DNA from: an uncultured Chloroflexota bacterium
GTDB lineage: Bacteria > Chloroflexota > Anaerolineae > Aggregatilineales > Phototrophicaceae
Direction: 5' to 3'
Assembly (NCBI GenBank): GCA_937974245.1
Contig: CALJKV010000080.1
Coordinates: 1 to 64,000 of the forward strand
Length of the DNA: 64,000 nucleotides
Under the pieces are notes generated by a model. The model had not been told where the DNA came from. It ran no database searches and worked only from the letters and a program-made list of their open reading frames with translations. Positions 39,749-47,407 of this stretch are shown in pieces. The position numbers were made by a program, and so were the translations under genes. Position 1 is the first letter of the stretch; each line of letters starts with the position of its first letter.

Positions 39749-40395
39749 TCCCCTGGCACATTGATCGGTTGCGGTGTGAGCGCGGCTTCAACCTGACCGG
39801 CGATGTGGGCGAAGTCATGACCGTTTTGCAGGAAGTCTATCCCATCCATCGGAATCGTCAGCACCGGGCAGGCCGTCCAGCGGCTGATCCAGTCGTCGTA
39901 CAGGTTGTTCAACTGCGCCAGGTAATCCGGCGAGATATTGCGCTCGAATTCCCGCCCGCGCCGGTGGATATGCGCCACAAGCTGCTCAACGCTGGCTTGC
40001 AGGTAGATCACCAGGTGCGGCGGCGGTAAAAAGGCACTGATAGCCGCGTACAGGCGGTGGTAGGCGTCGTAGTCCCGGTCCGACATCTGGCCCCGGTCAT
40101 GCAGGTTGCGGGCGAAGATTTCCGCGTCCTCGTAAACGGTACGATCCTGCACCACGCTGCCGGGGTGCTGGAGCAGTTGGTGGTGATGCTCCAACCGCTT
40201 GCCCAGGAAAAACACCTGAGAATGAAAACTCCAGCGCTGCATATCCGCGTAAAAATCCGCCAGGTAGGGGTTTTCCGCGTTCGCCTCATAAAATGGTTCC
40301 CAGCCAAATCGCTTGCTCAGCAGGCCGGTCAGCGTACTTTTGCCAACGCCGATATTGCCCGCGATGGCGATAAAAAGGTTCGTCTGGTTATTCAT
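39745..40395 (-). CDS. Deoxynucleoside kinase
   Basis: 216 residues. P-loop GNIGVGKSTL, a Trp-Glu phosphoacceptor region (WEPFYEANAENPYL), the DRT/ER lid of the dNK family in QDRTVYEDAEIFARNL, and the LID-like RGREFERNISPDYLAQLNNLY. These fit bacterial deoxyguanosine/deoxyadenosine kinase-type enzymes that salvage deoxynucleosides. The start is placed at 40395 (MNNQTNL) with GGA eight bases upstream; the ATG at 40404 lies too near the GG. The gene ends overlapping the hypothetical gene on the other strand. Confidence 0.9.
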   Translation of the reverse strand: MNNQTNLFIAIAGNIGVGKSTLTGLLSKRFGWEPFYEANAENPYLADFYADMQRWSFHSQVFFLGKRLEHHHQLLQHPGSVVQDRTVYEDAEIFARNLHDRGQMSDRDYDAYHRLYAAISAFLPPPHLVIYLQASVEQLVAHIHRRGREFERNISPDYLAQLNNLYDDWISRWTACPVLTIPMDGIDFLQNGHDFAHIAGQVEAALTPQPINVPGD

Positions 40396-40765
40396 CTGAA
40401 TCATCCAACAAAATATGAAGTGGATTACGTATTTGAGCGTGCAATCCTGCCAGAATAGGGGGATTGTAGCGTGTTACACACGGGACATGGCGGGCCACAT
40501 CCCTACAGAAAAACCATACCCCTTGTCCTGCTGCTCAACGACGTAAATCCTCAATGGGCAGGAAAAGAAATATCATGATGTCCGCACCGGCATGAAACAC
40601 CTGTGCTACTGCGGCTCTATTGCCATTATAGGACTGTCGGGGCGCTGGCACAACCGACTCAAGGGTTAGATTTTGGATAGAGTTTCAGTGCTGGCGCGGT
40701 ATATGAATTTTTCGTTCATTTATCCCCGAAAGCCTGATCTATCTCAATATCACGTATAAATGGCA

Positions 40766-40771
40766 TATAAT
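40766..40771 (+). promoter_or_regulatory. TATAAT -10 box in the gap before the first histidine kinase
   Basis: A perfect TATAAT in the 482-base gene-free stretch 40396-40877, about 107 bases before the ATG at 40878. A hairpin-forming stretch (CACATGGGTTCACCCCATAG) lies between it and the start. I see no gene in the gap. Confidence 0.4.
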
Positions 40772-40877
40772 ATCCATATTCATCTTATGCGCTTCTCGCG
40801 TAGAGGCACATGGGTTCACCCCATAGCCTGAAGCCACACGCTGTGTAAGTCGTTAACGTAATTCACCGGAAACTCTT

Positions 40878-43800
40878 ATGTCGCTCATTTTACTTACCGT
40901 GAATGACCTGCCCAGCCGCCAGTTATTGCGCGAGCAATTCAACCAGCAGGGCTATCGTGTCATGGAAACGGAGAACGGCGATCAATGCCTGGAAGCCTGC
41001 CGAAAGTGGCCGGTAGACCTGGTGGTGCTTGAAGCCAACTCAGACGCAGTAAACGGATATGAAACCTGCACCCGGCTGCACGCTCTGCCTCAGTTTGGCA
41101 AACGCCCCGTGCTCATGCTGGTTCATCCCACCCAGCAGGCCATCAACGCCGCACTTGACGCTGGTGCCGACGACTATATCACCATGCCGCTCCATCCCCA
41201 CGCGCTGCGCGAGCGCGTTGAGCAACTTATGGATCGTCAATTGGCGTCCCAGCGCGGGCAGTTCGCCTGGCTCAAGGTGTTATTCGAGCAAGCCCAGGAC
41301 GGCATGTTTCGCAGTTTGCCCGATGGCCGTTACCTGGAAGTTAACCCGGCGCTGGTGAAGATGCTGGGCTACACCACCAAAGAAGAATTGTATGCGCTCG
41401 ACATCATCCACCAGGTTTATGCCGACCCGCACGACCGGCAGCGTATCGCAACCGAACTGGCGAAATACGGACTGGTGGAACAGGAGGAAGTCTCCCTCAA
41501 GAAAAAGGACGGCTCGCAGATTCTTGCCAGTTTGAATATCCACGCCATCCATGACGAAGGGGGCGGTATTCGCCATTACGCCGGTACGGTGCGGGAACTC
41601 ACCACCACCCGCCAGATGGAAGAAACGCTCCGCGCCATTCTGGAAGTCACGTCTTCGGCTATCGGGGACGATTACTTCTACCGGCTGGTGAAAGCACTGG
41701 CAGGGGCGATCCATGCCAGCTTCGCCTTTGTGGGCGAATTGGTCACGCCGGACACCGTGCAAACGCTGGCATTCTGGAATAAGGGCGATTTTGGTGACAA
41801 CTTTCGCTACGCGCTGCCGGGTACCCCCTGTGAAACCGTGATAAACCGCAATATTGCCTTCTACCCTCGAGATGTCCAGTCCCTCTTTCCCAACGACCTG
41901 GGGTTGCAGACAATGGGCATCGAAAGCTACTTCGGTGCGCCCATCTTCACCCAGACAGGCAAGCCATTGGGCATCATGGTGGTGATGCACGATGCCGAAC
42001 TGGACATCCTGACACCGATCAGGCCACTGATTCAGGTTTTTGCCGAGTGCACCGGGGTTGAGATCGAACGGCAGCGGGCGCACCAGACGCTCAGGAGACG
42101 CCAGGAACTCGATCTCATGATTAATGCGATTTCGACCACATTTATTAACCTTGAACTCGATGAGATTGACTCCGGTATCACGTCGGTTCTGAACGCGATT
42201 GGCGCTCAAATCGGGGCGGATCGCGGCTTTGTTTTCCTCTACAACGCGTCCAAGAATATGCAGATGACCTTAGCCTATCATTGGCTGGATGAAGGTATTC
42301 CGGCCACCGATGAATTCCGGGATGGTCTGACGCCCACCGACTATCCCTGGTTTTATGCTCACCTGAAACATCAGGAAATCCTGGTACTGCCCCGGGTTGC
42401 CGCTGCACCTGCTACCAGTCCTAAAGAACGCGAGATGTGGATGCACCTGCAAATCAGGTCCCTGATCATCGTGCCGCTGGCCTATGCCAATCGGCCAATC
42501 GGTTTCCTGGGGTTTGATACTGTCCGACGGGAACGTGACTGGTCTGTTGATGATATTTCCTTGCTCAAGAGTATTGGCGAGGTGGTGACGAACACCCTCG
42601 TGCGCCAGAGTGCCGAACGCGCCGAACGCGAACAACGCCAACTGGCGGAGGCAATCGCCAATATTGCGATGGAACTCAACAGCGGCCAGGAACTCGACCT
42701 CGTGCTGGACGACATACTGGCACAGCTCGCCCAGGTGATCCCCTACGATATGGCCGATATTGCGCTCATTGAAGCGGGTATCAGCCGGGTGATAGGCTCC
42801 CATGATATGGCGACGAGACGGCAGATTAAGGGACGCCTGCAAACCCAGCTCAAGGTGGCGGAAACCGAGAATCTGCGCCAGATGGTGACTAGCCGGGAAT
42901 ACTTGATTATCCCGGATATCCAGCAGCGCCCGAACTGGCAGGTAATGGAAGAGGACACACAGTTTCACGGGTATCTGGGGGTACCGATTGTCCTTGATAA
43001 AGATGTGATCGGCTTTGTTCACCTCCTGAGCCGTAAGATAGATGCTTTCACGTCGGCCCAGGCGGTATGGCTGCAAATTTTCGCCTCGCAGATCGGCAAC
43101 GCGATACGCAATGCCTGGCTCTTTGACGCGGTGCAGCGCCATGCGATTGAGATGGAACAGCGTGTGGTCGAGCGCACCCTTGAAGTGGAAACACAGCGCC
43201 AGCAGATCACAGCCATTCTCGACAGTATCAACGAGGGCGTGATGGGCGCGTTGGACTATGATGGCAGCACCCACCCGCCCAAACCGCGCACCCGCTATAT
43301 CAACCCGGCCATGTTCCGGATGCTGGGTTATTCTGCCGAAGAATGGGACATCTATCAACAGCGCAGCGAAACCCTGTCGCTGGAAGCCTATAATGCGATT
43401 CTCGCGGAGGGCGAACGCGCCGTAAATAATCAGGGTATCTGGTCTGGGGAGGTGCGGCTGCGGCGCAAGGACGGCACTGAGTTTGATGCGGCTATCACGC
43501 TGGCCCGTATCCGAACCAACAAGGAAGAAGCAATACCGAGCCGGGTGATGATTGTCCGCGATATCAGCCAGGAGAAGGCGTTGGCGGCGCAAAAATCGCG
43601 TTTTGTCGTCAGCGCCGCCCATGAACTCAGAACGCCGATCACCAACCTCAAAACCCGCCTGTACCTGGCGAAGAAACAGCCGCAGGACATGGATAAGCAC
43701 CTTGATATCATCTCCAGAGTCACCGAAACCATGCACGATCTGATCGAGAAACTGCTGGATGTCTCCCGTTTTGAGCGTGGCATCATTGCGCTGGAAAAAC

Positions 43801-44279
43801 AAATCACCAGCGTGCAGGCGCTGGTATCGGCGCTCGCCGATGTACAGACACTGGAAGCGGCACAGAAATCCATTACCATGCAGCTTCATCTGCCGGAAAC
43901 ACCCCTCCTGGTGGATGTGGATGTCGTGCGTATCAACCAGGTGTTGACCAACCTGGTCGCCAATGCGATCAACCATACCGCTCGTGGCGGCACAATCACG
44001 CTTTCCGCCCGCATCCAGGGCAACTATGTGGTGATAGATGTCCGCGATACCGGGACAGGCATTAAACCCGAACATCTGCCCCACTTGTTCGAGCCGTTTT
44101 ACCAGGTTGAGGGGCGTAGTGTGGGCTTAGGCCTGGGCTTGAGTATCACTAAAGAGATTGTTGAACTCCATCAGGGGGAGATTGATGTTCAGAGTGTGCC
44201 GGAAAAAGGGAGCTGCTTCTCGGTATGGCTGCCAGTGGTCGGGGCAGATGAAGCATCACCCATAAACCCCACAACTTAG
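40878..44279 (+). CDS. Large GAF/PAS histidine kinase with degenerate N-terminal receiver
   Basis: 1133 residues. Order: receiver-like domain (1-120); PAS (about 130-245, with FEQAQDGMFRSLPDGRYLEVNPALVKMLGY); three GAF-like domains (about 255-400, 420-575, 580-750); PAS (about 770-900, ILDSINEGVMGALDYDG); HisKA with SAAHELRTPITNLKT (His915); HATPase with NLVANAINHT, DTGTGIKPEHLPHLF and GLGLGLSITKEIV. The receiver lacks the usual residues: DLVVLEANSD has Glu52 where Asp is phosphorylated, the beta4 Thr/Ser is Val (LMLVHP), and the beta5 Lys is Met (DDYITMPLH). Cytoplasmic, no membrane helix. No response regulator is adjacent. Input signals are unknown. Confidence 0.92.
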   Translation: MSLILLTVNDLPSRQLLREQFNQQGYRVMETENGDQCLEACRKWPVDLVVLEANSDAVNGYETCTRLHALPQFGKRPVLMLVHPTQQAINAALDAGADDYITMPLHPHALRERVEQLMDRQLASQRGQFAWLKVLFEQAQDGMFRSLPDGRYLEVNPALVKMLGYTTKEELYALDIIHQVYADPHDRQRIATELAKYGLVEQEEVSLKKKDGSQILASLNIHAIHDEGGGIRHYAGTVRELTTTRQMEETLRAILEVTSSAIGDDYFYRLVKALAGAIHASFAFVGELVTPDTVQTLAFWNKGDFGDNFRYALPGTPCETVINRNIAFYPRDVQSLFPNDLGLQTMGIESYFGAPIFTQTGKPLGIMVVMHDAELDILTPIRPLIQVFAECTGVEIERQRAHQTLRRRQELDLMINAISTTFINLELDEIDSGITSVLNAIGAQIGADRGFVFLYNASKNMQMTLAYHWLDEGIPATDEFRDGLTPTDYPWFYAHLKHQEILVLPRVAAAPATSPKEREMWMHLQIRSLIIVPLAYANRPIGFLGFDTVRRERDWSVDDISLLKSIGEVVTNTLVRQSAERAEREQRQLAEAIANIAMELNSGQELDLVLDDILAQLAQVIPYDMADIALIEAGISRVIGSHDMATRRQIKGRLQTQLKVAETENLRQMVTSREYLIIPDIQQRPNWQVMEEDTQFHGYLGVPIVLDKDVIGFVHLLSRKIDAFTSAQAVWLQIFASQIGNAIRNAWLFDAVQRHAIEMEQRVVERTLEVETQRQQITAILDSINEGVMGALDYDGSTHPPKPRTRYINPAMFRMLGYSAEEWDIYQQRSETLSLEAYNAILAEGERAVNNQGIWSGEVRLRRKDGTEFDAAITLARIRTNKEEAIPSRVMIVRDISQEKALAAQKSRFVVSAAHELRTPITNLKTRLYLAKKQPQDMDKHLDIISRVTETMHDLIEKLLDVSRFERGIIALEKQITSVQALVSALADVQTLEAAQKSITMQLHLPETPLLVDVDVVRINQVLTNLVANAINHTARGGTITLSARIQGNYVVIDVRDTGTGIKPEHLPHLFEPFYQVEGRSVGLGLGLSITKEIVELHQGEIDVQSVPEKGSCFSVWLPVVGADEASPINPTT

Positions 44280-44345
44280 GGGGTGCAGCCGTGCCGTTTC
44301 GAGCGGCATAATGAAAATCATAGAATTGAGTGCAGCGAGAATCTC

Positions 44346-44981
44346 ATGAGCGACGAGTTCCAAGTCACACACCAGCCAAAAAAAGAGGAAAAAGCCTACA
44401 ATTCACTCGAACGTATTTTATTGGAGCGCCGTCAGCAGCGGGCGTATATCCAGAAGCAGACGATCATGTTTGTCGATTCGCTGTTTGCCGCGCTGCGAAC
44501 CGTGATTTACGAGTGCCGGGAACGCGGCCTGGTGGAACTGGGCGAACCGCGCCTGATAGACCACCCGGCAGGGGGCAACCGGCGGGCACTGCAAATCCCG
44601 ATTGAGGATTGGAACGTGATTTTTGTGCCGCTGGTGGGCGAAGCCTGGCCGAATATCCGCGACGAAGCCCAGATTCCCGGCTCGGCCTTTAAGGAGTTGT
44701 GTGGGCGTATCGCCGTGTTTATCGGCAATGAACCGGGCGCGAACTCATTCTACGACTTCCTGATCCTGCCCAATGGCTCGTGGTTCGCCTGGGGTTATGG
44801 CTGGCCGCGCCAGGACTCCACCTTCGAAAGCACCGATTTTCGCCTGCTGGCGTTTGAACTCATCGAGAGTTTTGTCAAGGATATCCACACCACCTGGCGT
44901 GTTCGTTCCGAAACGGAACTGAATCAGGCGATGGATGCCCGCAAACGCGCTTATATGTTCGGTCTGCCAGGGGATGAATAA
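44346..44981 (+). CDS. Hypothetical soluble protein
   Basis: 211 residues from the ATG at 44346 (MSDEFQVTHQPKKEEKAYNSLERILLERRQQRAYIQKQT); the open frame begins at 44283 but the earlier part is low-quality. The middle part holds beta strands (RALQIPIEDWNVIFVPLVGEAWPN, FYDFLILPNGSWFAWGYGWPRQDSTFESTDFRLLAFELIESFVKDI). I recognise no family. The start follows GCGAGAATCTC. It is coupled to the downstream TPR gene (TAATG overlap) and follows the histidine kinase by 66 bases, so all three may be cotranscribed. Confidence 0.65.
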   Translation: MSDEFQVTHQPKKEEKAYNSLERILLERRQQRAYIQKQTIMFVDSLFAALRTVIYECRERGLVELGEPRLIDHPAGGNRRALQIPIEDWNVIFVPLVGEAWPNIRDEAQIPGSAFKELCGRIAVFIGNEPGANSFYDFLILPNGSWFAWGYGWPRQDSTFESTDFRLLAFELIESFVKDIHTTWRVRSETELNQAMDARKRAYMFGLPGDE

Positions 44982-45796
44982 TGCCGTATACCCCGATGCA
45001 GCTTGCTGAAGCCTTTATCCGCACCGGCGAACTCGAAGATGCCCTTGACGCCCTCAACCAGCAGCTTGACGCCGACCCTCACGACAACACCGCTCGCCGC
45101 CTTCGCGCCCAGGTCATCGCCCGGATGTCAGGCGAGAATAACCTGCGGGCAGCCCTGGCCGATCTTGACCACCTCACCGACCTGACTCCCGCCGATGCGC
45201 TGTGGCGTGTCGTGACGCTGGAGCAGTTGGGCGATACCGCCGCCGCTGTAACCGCCGCTGCTGGCGCCCACGCGGGTTTTCCCGATGACCGGGCGCTGGC
45301 TGAACGCCTGTTTTACCTGGTTCTGCGCAGGAAGGACTACGCGGCGGCGCGAACCTTGCTCGAAAAAATGCCACAAACCTGGAACTGGCTCCACAAAGCC
45401 GGGGATTTAGCGGCGGAGGATGGTCGCGCCGGGGATGCCCCCGGTTACTACACGGCGGCGCTGGCCGACCTGGATGCCCAGTTCCCCCCAACGGATGACT
45501 TCGGCCAGGGAATCCGGGCGATGATTCTGGCGGCGCGGGCGCGGGTCTTTGCCACACTCGGCCACCTGGCGCAGGCGGATGGCGATTATGGGGCGGCGAT
45601 GGCACTCGTCCCCGATGATCCGCTGCTCCCTTTCTGGCGCGGGTTCGTCGCCGCTGACCGGGGCGACCTGCTGCGGGCAGGCGACCTGCTGAGAGCGGCC
45701 TTCGCGCTGGCGAACGACTCATTTAAAACGCAAATGCGCGCTGCCCTGGCGACTTTCCACACACAGGGACGCTATAGCGGGTTGTCTGAATCGTAG
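44981..45796 (+). CDS. Tetratricopeptide-repeat protein
   Basis: 271 residues of helical repeats: LAEAFIRTGELEDALDALNQQLDADPHDNTARRLRAQV, then NLRAALADLDHLTDLTPADALWRVVTLEQLGDTAAAVTAA, and further copies through AQADGDYGAAMALVPDDPLLPFWRGFVAADRGDLLRAGDLLRAAFALAND. There are about six to seven TPR-like units. No signal peptide or other domain is present. It is likely a scaffold or interaction protein. The start overlaps the previous stop (TAATG), giving strict coupling to the hypothetical gene upstream. Confidence 0.8.
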   Translation: MPYTPMQLAEAFIRTGELEDALDALNQQLDADPHDNTARRLRAQVIARMSGENNLRAALADLDHLTDLTPADALWRVVTLEQLGDTAAAVTAAAGAHAGFPDDRALAERLFYLVLRRKDYAAARTLLEKMPQTWNWLHKAGDLAAEDGRAGDAPGYYTAALADLDAQFPPTDDFGQGIRAMILAARARVFATLGHLAQADGDYGAAMALVPDDPLLPFWRGFVAADRGDLLRAGDLLRAAFALANDSFKTQMRAALATFHTQGRYSGLSES

Positions 45797-45800
45797 ACGT

Positions 45801-46052
45801 TTAGTGTTCTTCCGGGTTGTTTTCCGGGGCAGGGGAACAGCGCGACTCGCTCAGAATCACGATGCTGCGGGCAATACCCGTTTGTCGCCGGATACAGCCG
45901 TGCGCCTCCAGCTTATCCAGATAACGGTACACATTGCCGTGTGACATATAACAGCCATCTGAGATTTCCCGCAGGGTGGGCGAGTAACCATGCTCTCCCC
46001 AGAAGTCACAGATAAACTGGAAGACCGTGCTTTCGGTATCGGTGATGTCCAT
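45801..46052 (-). CDS. LexA-type winged-helix regulator without peptidase domain
   Basis: 83 residues: DITDTESTVFQFICDFWGEHGYSPTLREISDGCYMSHGNVYRYLDKLEAHGCIRRQTGIARSIVIL. This is the full LexA DNA-binding winged helix (HGYxPTxREI, recognition helix S-x-N-VYRYLxxLExxGxIRR, then R/S-I) followed by only a short polar tail; the S24 autocleavage domain of LexA is absent. GGAG five bases before the ATG sets the start. A LexA-like box lies 57 bases upstream, so autorepression is likely, and the same box precedes the phage-derived cluster at 28 kb. Confidence 0.82.
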   Translation of the reverse strand: MDITDTESTVFQFICDFWGEHGYSPTLREISDGCYMSHGNVYRYLDKLEAHGCIRRQTGIARSIVILSESRCSPAPENNPEEH

Positions 46053-46108
46053 GCTGTCTCCACTGGTATAACAAAATCCTAACCAGTAAAACAGCATACC
46101 ACACAATA

Positions 46109-46120
46109 GAACAAATATTC
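46109..46120. promoter_or_regulatory. LexA-like operator GAACAAATATTC upstream of the regulator gene
   Basis: Flanked as AGAACAAATATTCTAT, with a TAGAA-N6-TTCTA dyad. It differs from the perfect GAACAAATGTTC box at 27931-27942 by one base in the palindrome, and the shared sequence runs on into CTA. Located 57-68 bases before the start of the LexA-like gene, where it could serve autoregulation. Confidence 0.55.
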
Positions 46121-46202
46121 TATCACCAATATGGTTCGAGTTTGATTAGAGATCGGTTGGCAGCACGCCAGCCACAGCTCATTTTTCGGGTACGTTGGGG
46201 GA

Positions 46203-46406
46203 TCAGGTGCCTCGGCGGTGCGCGGCGGTTTCCGTCAGGATCACCACCGAAACAACCAGGACAACCAGCAGTGGTGTTGCCAGGTCAGCGTTCAAAACAA
46301 TGTGCAGGCGGGTGAGGAGGAAGACAATGGCGAACATCGCGGCGAATGTCACCAGCATAATGCGTGCAGCCGTGCCTAATCCCTGCCATAAGTGTTTACC
46401 GAACAT
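46203..46406 (-). CDS. Small two-helix membrane protein
   Basis: 67 residues: FGKHLWQGLGTAARIMLVTFAAMFAIVFLLTRLHIVLNADLATPLLVVLVVSVVILTETAAHRRGT, two hydrophobic helices separated by a short loop, with a basic end. AGGAG eight bases before the ATG at 46406 is a strong start, so I consider it real although short. Function unknown. It is transcribed toward the LexA-like gene; the intervening 150 bases contain that gene's operator. Confidence 0.6.
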   Translation of the reverse strand: MFGKHLWQGLGTAARIMLVTFAAMFAIVFLLTRLHIVLNADLATPLLVVLVVSVVILTETAAHRRGT

Positions 46407-46722
46407 GATTATTGCTCCTGTCACCTTTTTCTTATGGTATGCTGGGGCTAAAAGGCGAGTCAAGTGACATTGTTCACATTCGGGCTGGTGAAGCATATCC
46501 GGGGATAGGCGGAAGCAGGACATCCGCAGCTCGATCACATTCTGACTGTTGCCCATGTGAAAAATGTCGCTGTGCATATACACCCCTTCAACCCTGGTAA
46601 ATCGTATCCGGTTGTGCAGGTTCTGTCAGGCCTTCCCATTGGGAAACCTGCTGTAGATTTTGGTTTTGGTTTTAGACAGGCTAGAATCTACTTAATCGCA
46701 GGTACTCTTAAAGGAAAATCTG

Positions 46723-47265
46723 ATGATTCGATCACGTCATTTCAAATGGCTGTCCCTTGTTATCGCTGCGCTGCTGGTCGGATGCAGTGGTGCGTCTGAG
46801 CAAAAACCGCTTACAACGGGTTCCTTCCAACCCATTACAGGGCGTGATTTGCGTATCGTCACCGGGCAAGTGGTTTATGTACCCGCTTATTCTGAAGTAT
46901 TCTACGGGCGAGAAGGACTCAATATGGAACTGGCAGTAACGCTCGCTGTTCACAATACGGACCTTGATGCGCCAATTATCATACGTTCTGTCCGTTACTA
47001 TGACACGAACGGCAATATGGTTCGAGATTACATTGATGAACCGGTGGAAGTCTCACCCTTGGCGACAACCGGTTTTATGGTTTATGGCAATGATAGGAGC
47101 GGGGGCTGGGGGGCAAACTTTATTGTGGAGTGGGTCGCCGAAGAACAGGTCTACGAACCCGTGATTGAGGCCATTATGGTCAACACAGGGAGCACATACG
47201 GCATTTCAATGATCAGTATAGGACGGGTCATTTCGCAAACAAATCAGATTCAAAGCGAAGAATGA
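46723..47265 (+). CDS. DUF3124 lipoprotein
   Basis: 180 residues. Lipobox ALLVGC (Cys about 21) ends the signal peptide. The mature part (GQVVYVPAYSEVFYGREGLNMELAVTLAVHNTDLDAPIIIRSVRYYDTNGNMVRDYIDEPVEVSPLATTGFMVYGNDRSGGWGANFIVEW) matches the DUF3124 family: VYVPxYSxxxxG, xxRNTD, YYDTxGxxVxxYL, SPLATxxFxV. The role is unknown. AAAGGA lies eight bases before the ATG. The gene stands alone between the LexA-like region and the antiporter. Confidence 0.85.
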   Translation: MIRSRHFKWLSLVIAALLVGCSGASEQKPLTTGSFQPITGRDLRIVTGQVVYVPAYSEVFYGREGLNMELAVTLAVHNTDLDAPIIIRSVRYYDTNGNMVRDYIDEPVEVSPLATTGFMVYGNDRSGGWGANFIVEWVAEEQVYEPVIEAIMVNTGSTYGISMISIGRVISQTNQIQSEE

Positions 47266-47407
47266 TCACAGGCCGATGCGCGATTTCGTACCGCATACCT
47301 CACCCGACCATCTCCGGCGAGGGCATCCGCTACCCTGGGAAAAAGCCCGTCAGATAAAACAGGGTACAATGGGCAAAAATAAGACCAGATAGAGGCTTGG
47401 GCTTTCA

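Noticed and set aside
42270..44084. Minus-strand open frame of 604 codons opposite the first histidine kinase
   Set aside because: The sense strand encodes all kinase motifs; the antisense product has no recognisable domain.
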